NCBI GenBank assembly: GCA_949296365.1
Contig: CASFPZ010000002.1
Coordinates: forward strand, 48,336-112,335
Source of the DNA: an uncultured Akkermansia sp.
GTDB lineage: Bacteria > Verrucomicrobiota > Verrucomicrobiia > Verrucomicrobiales > Akkermansiaceae
DNA length: 64,000 bases
Reading direction: 5' to 3'
The first letter of the stretch is position 1, and every line of letters begins with the position of its first letter. The translations under genes and the position numbers were made by a program. Positions 55,421 through 64,000 of this stretch are shown one piece after another. The notes beneath the pieces were generated by a model. It was not told the origin of the DNA and ran no database searches. It worked only from the letters and a program-made list of their open reading frames with translations.

Positions 55421-55594
55421 ATGCCCAGAGACATCATTATCCTCGAATGTACCGAGGCCAAGGCCGAAGGAAAGCCGACCTCTCGTTATGTGACAACACG
55501 CAACAAAAAGAGCCCTCGGACGCCTGGCCGACTCGAGAAAATCAAGTATAATCCTTTCCTGAAGCGCCGCACTCTGCATCGCGAGATGCGTTAA
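55421..55594 (+). CDS. rpmG: Ribosomal protein bL33
   Basis: A 57-residue protein beginning [20 protein letters not shown], with [21 protein letters not shown] in the central region, matching bL33. Of the zinc-binding Cys found in C+ forms only one is present, so this is a C- (zinc-free) type. It lies 34 bases after the dksA-like gene and 31 bases before rpsR. Confidence 0.93.
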   Translation: MPRDIIILECTEAKAEGKPTSRYVTTRNKKSPRTPGRLEKIKYNPFLKRRTLHREMR

Positions 55595-55625
55595 GTGTGT
55601 TTATCAACAGGTTATTCCAATAATT

Positions 55626-55871
55626 ATGTCTACAGAACCTAAGACTGTCGAACGTCGTATCCGTTTCCGTCGCTGCAATCGCACGATGCCGCGACGCCGC
55701 CATGATATCCCATTGGATCAGATCGATTACCTGAATCCAGAATTCCTTTCCAGATTTACGTCTGAGACTGGAAAGATTTTACCTCGTCGCGTAACGGGTG
55801 TTTCTGCTAAGTTGCATCGTAAAATTACTCGTGAGATCAGACGAGCTAGAGCCGTTAACTTGTTGCCCTAA
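55626..55871 (+). CDS. rpsR: Ribosomal protein bS18
   Basis: An 81-residue protein with the bS18 core DQIDYLNPEFLSRFTSETGK and ILPRRVTGVSAKLHRKITRE, followed by IRRARAVNLLP. bS18 binds next to bS6 on the 30S platform. The pairing with rpmG rather than rpsF is notable, as rpsF is about 35 kb away on the other strand. Confidence 0.95.
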   Translation: MSTEPKTVERRIRFRRCNRTMPRRRHDIPLDQIDYLNPEFLSRFTSETGKILPRRVTGVSAKLHRKITREIRRARAVNLLP

Positions 55872-55913
55872 TCTGGTTTCGGTAATCTTTCGGTAAATTT
55901 ATTTGTCTTGAAG

Positions 55914-55956
55914 ACGGGAGTTTTACTCGGTACTCCGGGAAAGCTCCCGTTTTTTC
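55914..55956 (+). terminator. Terminator or attenuator between rpsR and folE2
   Basis: ACGGGAG (55914-55920) pairs with CTCCCGT (55944-55950), extended by TTT/AAA, followed by a T-run. The T-run ends only a few bases before the folE2 ATG at 55960. It must terminate the rpsR transcript while also lying in the folE2 leader, so it may be a regulated terminator. Confidence 0.7.
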
Positions 55957-55959
55957 CTT

Positions 55960-56763
55960 ATGAAAACTATGCAGAATTTACGAGATACGCAAGCCGAACG
56001 CGATTCTCGTAACATATCCATCGATCGTGTTGGAGTAAAAGGGGTTCGATATCCTATCGTCATTAAGGATAAAGCCAACAGGACTCAATCGACTGTAGCC
56101 TTGTTGTCTATGGCGGTTGATTTACCCAAAGAATATAAGGGCACGCATATGAGCCGATTCCTGGAAGTGTTGCACAATCGCGGGCCTCAGATGGATGTTC
56201 ATTCTGCCGTATCTTTGCCCAAGGAATTATTAGCTCGCTTGTCAGCGGATCGATCGCATGTCGAGATGTGCTTCCCTTTCTTTAAGAGCAAAGTAGCCCC
56301 AGTAACAGGGATTCCGGGGCTCATGGACTACATGGTTAGTTTTGAAATGGAGGCTGAGCGCGAACGATTACTAGATTTTATTCTGTCGGTAAAAGTGCCT
56401 GTGACGACGCTATGTCCATGCTCGAAAGCTATGAGCGAACAAGGAGCTCACAATCAGCGAGGTATTGTTTCATACTCTGTACGGTTTGCGTCGCGCCCCA
56501 TATGGATCGAAGATTTGATTGAATTGGTGGAATCGTGTGCCAGCTGCGGGGTATACAGTATTCTCAAACGTCCCGATGAAAAATGGGTGACAGACCATGC
56601 TTACGAAAATCCTGTTTTTGTGGAGGATTTGGTGAGAAATGTTGCTATTAAAACCGAACAACATTCGGCCTTCAGCTGGTATCGCGTGGAAGCGGAAAAT
56701 TTTGAATCGATTCATAACCACCAAGCCTATGCCGTGATTGAACGCGATCTAAAAAACAGGTAA
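55960..56763 (+). CDS. folE2: GTP cyclohydrolase FolE2 (type IB)
   Basis: FolE2 makes dihydroneopterin triphosphate from GTP for folate and queuosine pathways, using a variable metal. The 267-residue protein contains RYPIVIKDKANRTQSTVA, GTHMSRFLEVL, the metal-site Cys region TLCPCSKAMSEQGAHNQRG and ESCASCGVYSILKRPDEKWV. The ATG at 55960 is used; a second ATG 9 bases downstream is possible. It lies 12 bases before the hemX-like gene, suggesting one transcript. Confidence 0.94.
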   Translation: MKTMQNLRDTQAERDSRNISIDRVGVKGVRYPIVIKDKANRTQSTVALLSMAVDLPKEYKGTHMSRFLEVLHNRGPQMDVHSAVSLPKELLARLSADRSHVEMCFPFFKSKVAPVTGIPGLMDYMVSFEMEAERERLLDFILSVKVPVTTLCPCSKAMSEQGAHNQRGIVSYSVRFASRPIWIEDLIELVESCASCGVYSILKRPDEKWVTDHAYENPVFVEDLVRNVAIKTEQHSAFSWYRVEAENFESIHNHQAYAVIERDLKNR

Positions 56764-56775
56764 CTTCCTTATGCT

Positions 56776-57546
56776 ATGAATAATGACCAATACTGGATGC
56801 TTGGGGCGTGTGTGGGGGCGCTGTGTATTTCTGTGTCTGGGATATCGGGACTGATTTATCATCGGCAGAAACGATTAATTCCTGTATGGGCGGCAATGCT
56901 TGTGTTATTGATACTCCAGACATGGCCTCTGCTGGAACGGGGAAATCTAGGGCAAACGTGCCCGATTCGGGGGCGCGCTGAGGTTCTTTTTTTCTTGGGC
57001 TGGGCGTTGAATGTTTTTTATTTGGTGTTGGGGCGTGCTTATCGAATTTCTGTCATTGGTGTGTTTACGGCTCCAGCTATAGCTGTTTTGTCGTTGTTGG
57101 CTGTTTTCTTTTATAGTCCGGCTATTATCTCGATGGCAGACCAACATTGGCTGAGTTGGCACATTGGGCTGGCGATGTTGGGGTATGGTGCATTGGGGTT
57201 GGCTGCAATGGCTGCCATAGCATTTTTTATCCAGAATTCGCTAATGAAGGCGAAAAAGTTGAGTGAAGTTGGGCGTAAATTGCCTCCGGTTCGGACATTG
57301 CAATCGAGTATGATTCGATTGATTGATTGTGGATTCCTCTTGTTGGCTATTGCTCAGTTATGTGGTTGGGTGGCGTTGGATGACTGGATGCCTGTCATGA
57401 AAGGGTGGGTGGCTGCCATGGTGACTGTGGGGTATTTCGTGTTGATTTTGGTGACTTACATTCGCGGGCTTCCTGGCAGAGTATTAGCCCTGTGGAGTCT
57501 TGTGTTGTATGCCGTATCCTTGAGTATTTTCTTTTTCTTGTCATGA
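56776..57546 (+). CDS. hemX: HemX/CcsA-like cytochrome c assembly membrane protein
   Basis: A 256-residue protein with about eight membrane segments. The conserved helix region is HWLSWHIGLAMLGYGALGLAA, with a second histidine-bearing loop MADQHW, as in the ResC/CcsA/HemX family. Such proteins handle heme during cytochrome c biogenesis, and HemX also modulates HemA level in Bacillus. It overlaps hemA by four bases (ATGA), supporting a link to heme metabolism. Confidence 0.85.
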   Translation: MNNDQYWMLGACVGALCISVSGISGLIYHRQKRLIPVWAAMLVLLILQTWPLLERGNLGQTCPIRGRAEVLFFLGWALNVFYLVLGRAYRISVIGVFTAPAIAVLSLLAVFFYSPAIISMADQHWLSWHIGLAMLGYGALGLAAMAAIAFFIQNSLMKAKKLSEVGRKLPPVRTLQSSMIRLIDCGFLLLAIAQLCGWVALDDWMPVMKGWVAAMVTVGYFVLILVTYIRGLPGRVLALWSLVLYAVSLSIFFFLS

Positions 57547-58556
57547 AGTTTGCATGTTTAGGACTCAACCATCGGACGACGCCGGTAGAGGTGCGAGAGT
57601 GTTTTTCGATTGCGAAGTCTCGTTTGGCAGAAAGAGGGGCAGAACTAAAACAATTGGATTCGATTGACCAATGTCTTGTGTTGTCAACATGCAATCGGAT
57701 GGAAATTTACTTTTGTTCGAACAATTTGGCTCAATCAATTGATGACATTCGAGCTTGTTTCATGAAAGAGCGTCAAGGGCTCGAGTGTAAAGATGGGTAT
57801 TTTTATGAGTATACTGGCATGGAGGCTGCGAGGCATTTATGCCGTGTACTCAGTGGCCTTGATTCGATGGTATTGGGGGAAACCCAGATCTTTGGCCAGG
57901 TGAAGGAGGCGTACCGTTTAGCTTTAGAGGCTGGGTTGACTGGTGGAATCCTCAATAAGATATTCCAAAAGTCATTCAGTATTGGCAAGCAAGTTCGGCG
58001 AAATACTAGTATCAATGCCGGCGCCACCTCGATCGGAGCTGTTGCCGTAGAACTGTCAGAACGAATTTTCGGAGACTTGGAGGGTTCTCAAGTGTTAATT
58101 TTGGGGGCTGGTGAAATGAGCCGGGTTACTGCACAATCGCTGAAATCTCGCGGAGCTCAAAGCATTTTTGTAGCCAACAGAACTCACGAACGTGCTGTTG
58201 AGTTAGCTAAATCGGTGGAGGGTGAAGCTATCCGTTATGAACAATGGATAGAATATTTGAAACGAATTGATATTGTAATCGCAGCAACTTCATCACCGCA
58301 TTACATAATTACTCGCGAATTGTTAGAACCATTGCGTGAGGCCAGGAAATACCGTTCGCTTTTTTTAATTGATATTTCTGTACCGCGCAATGTTGATCCG
58401 GCTGCGGCGGATATTGACGAGGTATATGTCTATGATATTGATACGCTAACAACGTTGGCTGATGAAGCTCGTAAACAACGAGAAAAGGAAATCGCTCATT
58501 GCGAGGAAATTATTGACCAGAACCTTGAAAAGAATTTTCATAACCTTATCATATGA
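57543..58556 (+). CDS. hemA: Glutamyl-tRNA reductase, lacking the C-terminal dimerisation domain
   Basis: HemA reduces glutamyl-tRNA to glutamate-1-semialdehyde, the first step of the C5 heme route. The start MKFACLGLNHRTTPVEVREC at 57543 overlaps the hemX stop. The catalytic Cys is C50 (STCNRME), with H98, RVLSGLDSMVLGETQI and the NADPH-binding ILGAGEMS. At 337 residues it stops after the connecting helix; family members are usually about 415-430 with a C-terminal helical dimerisation domain. It overlaps hemC by four bases, so the short form looks genuine. Confidence 0.92.
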   Translation: MKFACLGLNHRTTPVEVRECFSIAKSRLAERGAELKQLDSIDQCLVLSTCNRMEIYFCSNNLAQSIDDIRACFMKERQGLECKDGYFYEYTGMEAARHLCRVLSGLDSMVLGETQIFGQVKEAYRLALEAGLTGGILNKIFQKSFSIGKQVRRNTSINAGATSIGAVAVELSERIFGDLEGSQVLILGAGEMSRVTAQSLKSRGAQSIFVANRTHERAVELAKSVEGEAIRYEQWIEYLKRIDIVIAATSSPHYIITRELLEPLREARKYRSLFLIDISVPRNVDPAAADIDEVYVYDIDTLTTLADEARKQREKEIAHCEEIIDQNLEKNFHNLII

Positions 58557-59512
58557 TGGCTCAGAAGACGATTACGATAGGAACTCGGGGTAGCTCGTTA
58601 GCGCTTATCCAGGCTGAGATGACTCGGGAGGCGTTGAAACGGGTTTATCCGGAGTACAATGTTCAGATTCGTGTTATCACAACGACTGGTGATCGCCGGA
58701 CGGATTTACCACTTGATCAGGTTGCTAAAACAACGGGGTTGGGGGACAAGGGGGTGTTCATGAAGGAGATTGAACAGGAATTGGCTGAGGGTACTATTGA
58801 TTGTGCTGTCCACAGTTTAAAGGATATGCCTGGTGTTTTGGAAGATGAATTCGAGTTGGCTGCTGTATTGCCTCGTGCCAATGTGGAAGACGTCCTCGTA
58901 TTTAAACCTGAGTCGTTGTCATTGTGTCACAATATAGCTACGGGTAGTGTCCGTAGACGCTTGATGGGGCAGCTCTTTTGGGGGAATAAGGTTCATTTTG
59001 ATATGTTGCGGGGTAATGTGACGACGCGGTTGTCCAAGTTGGCGGTACATTCTGATTGGGATGCCATTATTCTTGCTAGAGCTGGGTTAGAACGTTTGGG
59101 TTTGTTCGATTCCAAATGCATGGTAGATGGTGTTCCTATGTCAATGGTGGTTCTGCCGCTTGACCATTTTGTCCCGGCGGCTGGGCAGGGGATCATCGGA
59201 ATCGAAATTCGAAAGAATGACAATAGAATGCGGGAAATCCTTACCTCAATCAATCACGTCTCTACCTATCGTCAAGCTTGTGCTGAGCGTGAATTCTTGC
59301 GTTTGCTTAATGCGGGGTGTTCAACTCCGGTGGGTGTTCATGCTTCCTGTGAGGGAGAATCTATGCTGTTGAGAGTACTTTACTTCCCAGATCAGTTAGC
59401 TCGACTCAGCGTTTTTTCTTCATGCTTGACTGGACCTGCAAATCAACCTGAATTGCTTGCTCAACAAATGTGGCATCGTTTTCAGGAGAGTCGAATTGTT
59501 AACGGTGATTGA
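58553..59512 (+). CDS. hemC: Hydroxymethylbilane synthase (porphobilinogen deaminase)
   Basis: HemC polymerises four porphobilinogens into hydroxymethylbilane. The 319-residue protein has IGTRGSSLALIQAE, HSLKDMP (catalytic Asp), LPRANVEDVLV, LRGNVTTRL, PAAGQGIIGIE and the dipyrromethane-carrying Cys in LNAGCSTPVGVHA. Two adjacent ATG codons (58553 and 58556) are possible starts. Its last bases overlap the convergent mutL. Confidence 0.95.
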   Translation: MMAQKTITIGTRGSSLALIQAEMTREALKRVYPEYNVQIRVITTTGDRRTDLPLDQVAKTTGLGDKGVFMKEIEQELAEGTIDCAVHSLKDMPGVLEDEFELAAVLPRANVEDVLVFKPESLSLCHNIATGSVRRRLMGQLFWGNKVHFDMLRGNVTTRLSKLAVHSDWDAIILARAGLERLGLFDSKCMVDGVPMSMVVLPLDHFVPAAGQGIIGIEIRKNDNRMREILTSINHVSTYRQACAEREFLRLLNAGCSTPVGVHASCEGESMLLRVLYFPDQLARLSVFSSCLTGPANQPELLAQQMWHRFQESRIVNGD

Positions 59513-61421
59513 GGAAAAATTTTCGATCGATTTCGGTCATCGAATACATGACGAGGGTAGGACGCCCTTGTGGGGTACAGTAAGGGATTTCGCAAGAGAG
59601 TAATTCTTCCAGGAGTTGTTCGGGGAAGACTAGCTGGTTCTTTTCAAGCCGGGCTGATTTTTGGGCTAATTCAGCAGCAAAAGTTTCGAATGTGACCTGG
59701 GCCATCTTTTTCCCAAGCTCCGAATCGCCAATACGTTCAATGAGGGCTAGAATAAATTCTTGGGTGTGCTCTGGTTTCAGTAAAGCTGGCAAACTTTCGA
59801 TGCGCATGACTTTTTGCCCGAAAGGAGACATAGAGATACCTGCTTGTTCAAAATAGGGAGTTAGTTCTTGCAAGGTGGCAAAATCCCTGGGATCGAGATC
59901 CAAAAGGACGGGATCAAGCAGGGGCTGGCCTTTTATGTCTTGCGGGGCTCGGCGCGTGAGCGATTCATAGATGATTCGTTCTCGAGCAGCTCGAGGATGA
60001 AGAATTGCTAGGCCGTCAGAGGCTTCGAATAATGCGTAGGCGCGATTGAGTATACCTAAATAGCGAAATTGATTCCCTTTATGTTGAGAGGAAGTGGGAG
60101 AACTGGCTTGCGGCTGTAATGGCAGGCTAGATTGCGTAGCGGGCAACGGACGAAATCGTATTGGCTGCTGGGAGGAAGATGCTTCTGGATTGGGAAAAGG
60201 ATTGCGAGATAGATGGGGCGTTGCAGCAGAGGGGGTGGGGCGTATAGAGCTATCAGCGGAAAGCGGTGTTGATGATCTGTCTGGGAACTTTTGAGGTGGA
60301 GTGGTTGTAATTGGCTGGGGGGCTGATGCTGGCAGAACGGTTTCAGGCGCTTGAATTGGTGGCTGATTGTGTACCTGAGGTGTTGGGCCTTGCGCGGACG
60401 CTGGGTCGATTGCAGATGATGGGCCGGAATGGAGTGGTACTGAAAGAGCCGATGAAATAGCCTCAATGATAGTAGCAACTACATCGCTTGGTCTCAAAAA
60501 ACGAACTTCTCGTTTCGCCGGGTGGACGTTGACGTCGACGAGTGCGGGTTCGATGTCCAGATAAAGATACAAAGCAGGGTGAAAACCTGCTGGAAATCCA
60601 CCGAAACCGTCTCGAATGGCTTTACCAACTAGTTGATCTTCTACTGGTCGCTTGTTGAGGAAAATGAACTGGCCTTTTTTGTTTCTACGCGCTTCTGTCA
60701 CGGGTAGTAAAAATCCGGATACGGCAATACCAGGGCCTAATGTTTCCGGGATAGAAATGAGCGCATTGGCCAAAGTTGGATTGGTTAATTGGACAATTCG
60801 CGCTTTCAGATCGTGTGTGGCTGGTAAATCGAATACAAGATGGGTGTCTTTTCGTAAGATAAAACGAACGTCTGGGAAGGCCAGGGCATGGAGCTTTAGC
60901 TGATGCTCAATGTGGGCATTCTCTGTCTCTTGAGATTTTAGGAATTTCTTACGAGCTGGTGTATTAAAGAAGAGCTCGCGAACTTCGATGCTGGTGCCAT
61001 GAGCAATCCCAGATGATTTAGGAGTTTCGGGTATACCGGCAACTACATTGAGTTCACTGCCTTCCAAGGCCCCTCGCTCGCGTGTCGACAATTTGAGCCT
61101 TGAAACACTGGCGATGCTTGGCAATGCTTCTCCACGAAATCCTAGGTGCTGAATGGAAAATAACCCCTCAATGGATGAAAGTTTGCTGGTGGCATGCCGC
61201 TCTAGGCTTAGCAGAGCGTCTTCTTGTGACATGCCTATCCCATCGTCTGTGACTTTGATCAATACCGAGCCTCCCTTCATAATTTCCACTAAAATGGTAT
61301 GAGCGTCTGCGTCGAGACTATTTTCAACGAGTTCTTTCACAACAGAAGCCGGTCGTTCTACGACTTCTCCAGCAGCTACTTGACTGGCCAGGATATCGGG
61401 CATGACTTGTATGTGGCTCAT
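59499..61421 (-). CDS. mutL: DNA mismatch repair protein MutL
   Basis: MutL links MutS mismatch recognition to strand removal. The 640-residue protein has the GHKL ATPase motifs ELVENSLDAD, DDGIGM, ATSKL and GFRGEAL in its first 110 residues. A Pro/Ser/Gln-rich linker occupies about 330-465, followed by the dimerisation domain. The endonuclease motif DQHA(x)2E is not present: the equivalent place reads LHPRAARERIIYE. This suggests a MutH-type, non-cleaving MutL, although no mutH is in the window. Confidence 0.93.
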   Translation of the reverse strand: MSHIQVMPDILASQVAAGEVVERPASVVKELVENSLDADAHTILVEIMKGGSVLIKVTDDGIGMSQEDALLSLERHATSKLSSIEGLFSIQHLGFRGEALPSIASVSRLKLSTRERGALEGSELNVVAGIPETPKSSGIAHGTSIEVRELFFNTPARKKFLKSQETENAHIEHQLKLHALAFPDVRFILRKDTHLVFDLPATHDLKARIVQLTNPTLANALISIPETLGPGIAVSGFLLPVTEARRNKKGQFIFLNKRPVEDQLVGKAIRDGFGGFPAGFHPALYLYLDIEPALVDVNVHPAKREVRFLRPSDVVATIIEAISSALSVPLHSGPSSAIDPASAQGPTPQVHNQPPIQAPETVLPASAPQPITTTPPQKFPDRSSTPLSADSSIRPTPSAATPHLSRNPFPNPEASSSQQPIRFRPLPATQSSLPLQPQASSPTSSQHKGNQFRYLGILNRAYALFEASDGLAILHPRAARERIIYESLTRRAPQDIKGQPLLDPVLLDLDPRDFATLQELTPYFEQAGISMSPFGQKVMRIESLPALLKPEHTQEFILALIERIGDSELGKKMAQVTFETFAAELAQKSARLEKNQLVFPEQLLEELLSCEIPYCTPQGRPTLVMYSMTEIDRKFFLNHR

Positions 61422-61636
61422 GTGATGTAAAATTGAGGAGGTTGGGTTTGATTGGACTAGAGGTCAGGGTACAATAGGAAAAAGTAGTTGGCGAGTAGAT
61501 AAAATGGGCAACTAAAGAAGTTGATTCTAAATGGCTGGATGATGGTTGACGAGAGGGGATGGAAATATGTTTTTTAATGTCAGACTTCTCATTTGCTCAT
61601 GTTTTTTTTACAGGTATACCCCTCTTGCCTATTGCT

Positions 61637-62797
61637 ATGAAGTCTATTGCTCGTCAGGTTGCTTTTCTCATGTCAGGGTTGTTGTTTTTGACGACGGTCT
61701 ATGCAGCGTTGAATACTGTTGTGCCGTTGTGGCTGAAGCAGCATGAGTTCTCTACTTCTTTGATTGGTGTGGCAAGTGCTACATTCTTTGTTGGTAACCT
61801 GGTTGGAACTCTCGTGGCGGGGAGGATTATTTCGGGGATCGGATATGGTATGAGTTATTTGGGAGCAAGCTTATTGTGTGTGCTGACTACCTTGTGTTTG
61901 ATCCCCGTGGATCACATCGTCGCATGGTTGGGTGTTCGTTTTGTCGGGGGGATTAGTTGCGCCTTGGTGTGGGTGATTGTGGAAAGCGCTCTGTTGCGCC
62001 TGGGAACAGGTAAATCCCGAGGAAAGTTGTTGGCGGCCTACATGGCTGTTTATTACACTGCTACTGTCATTGCGCAATTATTAATTACCGCTCTTCCTGA
62101 ATCCCAGCAAATGGCGAGTTTGTGGCTGGCTGGTATTGGTGCATTGGCGCTGATCCCAATGTTGGGCTTGAAATTTGACCCCCCAGAAGCGTTGCGCCCT
62201 ATGGCGGTGATATGGGCAATGTTGGTTCGCAAACGCCCAAGATTAAGTATTTTAGGTAGTGTGAGCTCTGGTATCCTTCTCGGAACAATTTATGGTATTA
62301 TGCCTTTGTTTTTAGCCCATCAAGGTTTTTCGAAATCGTGGGTGGGATATTGGATGGCCCTATTAGTGGCTGCTGGTATTGTGGGGCAGTGGCCATTGGG
62401 TAGGCTGGGAGAAGTACGCGGTAGGTTTTTTGTGTTGAAATTGCAATCGTTGTTGATTGTTTTTGCATGTATGCTTTTGGTTCTCGATGTGGGATTGGCT
62501 GGTGCTTTGCTGTTGTTGGGGTGCGCAGGATTTTCCCTCTATCCGGTGACTCTAGCTCTTGGTTGCGACCGATTGCCCAAAGATTACCTGGTGCCGATGA
62601 ATCAAACATTGTTACTGAGTTTTACAATAGGAACGTTGGTTGGACCATTATGCACATCGTTTCTGATGGATCATATCGCAGATTTTATGATGCCATTGTG
62701 TCTTGCAGGCGTTGCCCTGTTTTATTGGAGTCTCTTGGTCTTTCATGAAATGCGGCATAACCATGTTGTGGTGGCCTCGTTGTTCAAAAAATTATAA
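61637..62797 (+). CDS. ycaD: MFS transporter, YcaD-like
   Basis: The ATG at 61637 (386 residues, MKSIARQVAFLMSGLLFL) aligns with E. coli YcaD; a longer frame from 61559 is less likely. Closely matching segments are ALNTVVPLWLKQ, GNLVGTLVAGRI, LVWVIVESALL, GILLGTIYGIMPLFL, GQWPLGRL and MNQTLLLSFTIGTL. It is an inner membrane transporter with about 12 spans and unknown substrate. Its 3' end overlaps the convergent kinase gene by 55 bases. Confidence 0.9.
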   Translation: MKSIARQVAFLMSGLLFLTTVYAALNTVVPLWLKQHEFSTSLIGVASATFFVGNLVGTLVAGRIISGIGYGMSYLGASLLCVLTTLCLIPVDHIVAWLGVRFVGGISCALVWVIVESALLRLGTGKSRGKLLAAYMAVYYTATVIAQLLITALPESQQMASLWLAGIGALALIPMLGLKFDPPEALRPMAVIWAMLVRKRPRLSILGSVSSGILLGTIYGIMPLFLAHQGFSKSWVGYWMALLVAAGIVGQWPLGRLGEVRGRFFVLKLQSLLIVFACMLLVLDVGLAGALLLLGCAGFSLYPVTLALGCDRLPKDYLVPMNQTLLLSFTIGTLVGPLCTSFLMDHIADFMMPLCLAGVALFYWSLLVFHEMRHNHVVVASLFKKL

Positions 62798-64000
62798 ACA
62801 ACCTCTGAGGGCAGAAATACTTTGTTGAGCCAATCCCGGCGTGTCCGATTTCTCTCTAGGATAGCTATTAATTCATTTTCAAGCGCCTCCTGGGTGCCAT
62901 AGTATGCATCAAGCAGTTCCATACTTAGTATAGAATCTCTAATTCTGTGATTTGCTTCGTCCCTCTCCTCCTCGTCATTTATGAACCCTAGCATTATCCC
63001 TAAGCTTGTAAGGAGCTCCTCAAATGGATTTGATCCGAGCGCTTGCCCGAACACTTTCTTCAATAATTCAGTCTCGAATTTATAGCGATCAAAGTCCCGA
63101 TCAATTTGCTTCTCGTAGTCTTCAGGAAGAGAACCCACTCCTCTCCTCAAATTGTATAGAGCTTTTTGCAAAGCTATTGCTTTATGCTTGTCAGACACAT
63201 TCTCCCCGAGCCCAGCCCCAGAATACGCATTCCCAATTACTTTTTGCGGGTCAATATTCGATTTCAAGCCGGATCCGGGTTTATAGTCCGGCAGCAACTT
63301 TTTCAGATTGTTAGCAATCGTGTCAGTTTGCTCTTTGCTGAGTGGCTTTACGTCCGCCCCAAACCAGTTCGTAATGGGGTAGCGAATATACTTATCCCAA
63401 GCACTATTTACATCGTAAGGTGACTTGTCAGTTAAAGCAGCGGTACCTACGACGACTGCTGCCACCCAAGGAACTGCCCGGGCAGTATATTTAGGCCATT
63501 TTGACTTAAACGGTAAATCTAAAGTAATAACAGGCTTCAGACTCGCCCACAAATTCTTCCATGGCTCAAGCCAAGGACTAGTAGGAGAAGCTTGAGGTGT
63601 TGACTTTTCTTCTTCAAGGAAACGTTGCCATTCGTTGGCGCATTGCCAACGATCTTCAATCCTGATCGAAAACGCTTTGTCGATCGACTCCAATAAGCAC
63701 CTCGAATACTTACTCTGCAATTCTGGACGATTCGCAAGAGGAATATAAGCCTTGTCTCCGATACGATCAATAGATTGTGGTGGTTTTTCTCCGGTCAAGA
63801 GGTTGTAGAGCGTTGCACCCAATGCATAAAGATCTGTCCACGGGCCAGTGTGTCCATGCGTTTTGAGTTGTTCGATTGGCGCATAACCAGACGATGCTAT
63901 GATCGTTTGAGTCTTGTCGCTAACGATGGCTCGCGCCGATCCAAAATCAATCAATACGGGTTCTCCTGCTTTCGTCAGGAGGATATTGTTCGGTTTGATA
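62743..64000 (-). CDS. Ser/Thr kinase with short hydrophobic segment (5' end outside window)
   Basis: The frame is open through the right edge; 419 codons are visible. The first visible residues are IKPNNILLTKAGEPVLIDFG, the end of the catalytic loop and DFG, then YAPIEQ and GPWTDLYALGATLY, in the same subfamily as the central kinases. After the kinase lobe (ending near WQRFLEEEK) comes a weakly hydrophobic stretch (AVPWVAAVVVGTAAL) and about 200 charged, helical residues. The glycine loop, lysine and HRD are outside the window. Its stop lies 55 bases inside the convergent ycaD gene. Confidence 0.88.
   Translation of the reverse strand, partial: IKPNNILLTKAGEPVLIDFGSARAIVSDKTQTIIASSGYAPIEQLKTHGHTGPWTDLYALGATLYNLLTGEKPPQSIDRIGDKAYIPLANRPELQSKYSRCLLESIDKAFSIRIEDRWQCANEWQRFLEEEKSTPQASPTSPWLEPWKNLWASLKPVITLDLPFKSKWPKYTARAVPWVAAVVVGTAALTDKSPYDVNSAWDKYIRYPITNWFGADVKPLSKEQTDTIANNLKKLLPDYKPGSGLKSNIDPQKVIGNAYSGAGLGENVSDKHKAIALQKALYNLRRGVGSLPEDYEKQIDRDFDRYKFETELLKKVFGQALGSNPFEELLTSLGIMLGFINDEEERDEANHRIRDSILSMELLDAYYGTQEALENELIAILERNRTRRDWLNKVFLPSEVVYNFLNNEATTTWLCRIS

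Overview
The window looks like a chromosomal segment of a Verrucomicrobiota bacterium, probably related to Akkermansia. This rests on protein character rather than an identity search: a DUF1080 protein beside a Tat-exported Gfo/Idh/MocA oxidoreductase, a DksA-like protein with a degenerate zinc finger beside rpmG and rpsR, a tRNA-Thr-tuf-tRNA-Trp-secE-nusG layout as in related PVC bacteria, and an expanded set of tandem Ser/Thr kinases. Recognisable Shine-Dalgarno sequences are scarce, so several starts were chosen from family alignment, promoter position or gene overlap. No insertion sequence, prophage, CRISPR array or rRNA was seen.

Left part (1-28.6 kb), mostly housekeeping. The reverse strand carries transcription and translation genes (rpoC, rpoB, rplL, rplJ, rplA, rplK, nusG, secE, tRNA-Trp, tuf, tRNA-Thr), followed by the protein quality-control group tig-clpP-clpX and tsaD. 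The forward strand then carries bamA, a membrane-anchored coiled-coil protein, metF and a TPR protein. Next come rpsF, hemL, rpsU, an RNase D, a true lysine 2,3-aminomutase and mazG on the reverse strand, and a comF-like gene, a thioesterase and tRNA-Lys on the forward strand.

Centre (28.8-44.8 kb): a phospho-signalling island, the most unusual part. Six reverse-strand genes, apparently driven by one good sigma70-type promoter at 40884-40911, encode a secreted vWA-TM-FHA protein, a soluble FHA protein with repeated T-x-x-[VI] motifs, a double PP2C phosphatase, a kinase-pseudokinase, a double kinase with a membrane segment and an ankyrin tail, and a GYF-PrsW protease-FHA fusion. A divergent pair encodes an HTH/RHH-type regulator overlapping a second membrane double kinase, followed by a 54-residue membrane protein. 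Together they contain kinases, phosphatase, phosphothreonine readers, a likely extracytoplasmic sensor and a possible intramembrane protease effector. A further kinase of the same subfamily is cut off by the right edge.

Right part (45-64 kb): a MerR regulator with a divergent MFS exporter, a frameshifted zinc alcohol dehydrogenase, an ApbE-like flavinyltransferase, a DUF1080/oxidoreductase operon, a small secreted proline-rich protein, an atypical tryptophanase/tyrosine phenol-lyase family enzyme, a dksA-like gene with rpmG and rpsR, a folE2-hemX-hemA-hemC operon with an unusually short HemA, a MutL lacking the endonuclease motif, and a YcaD-type MFS transporter.
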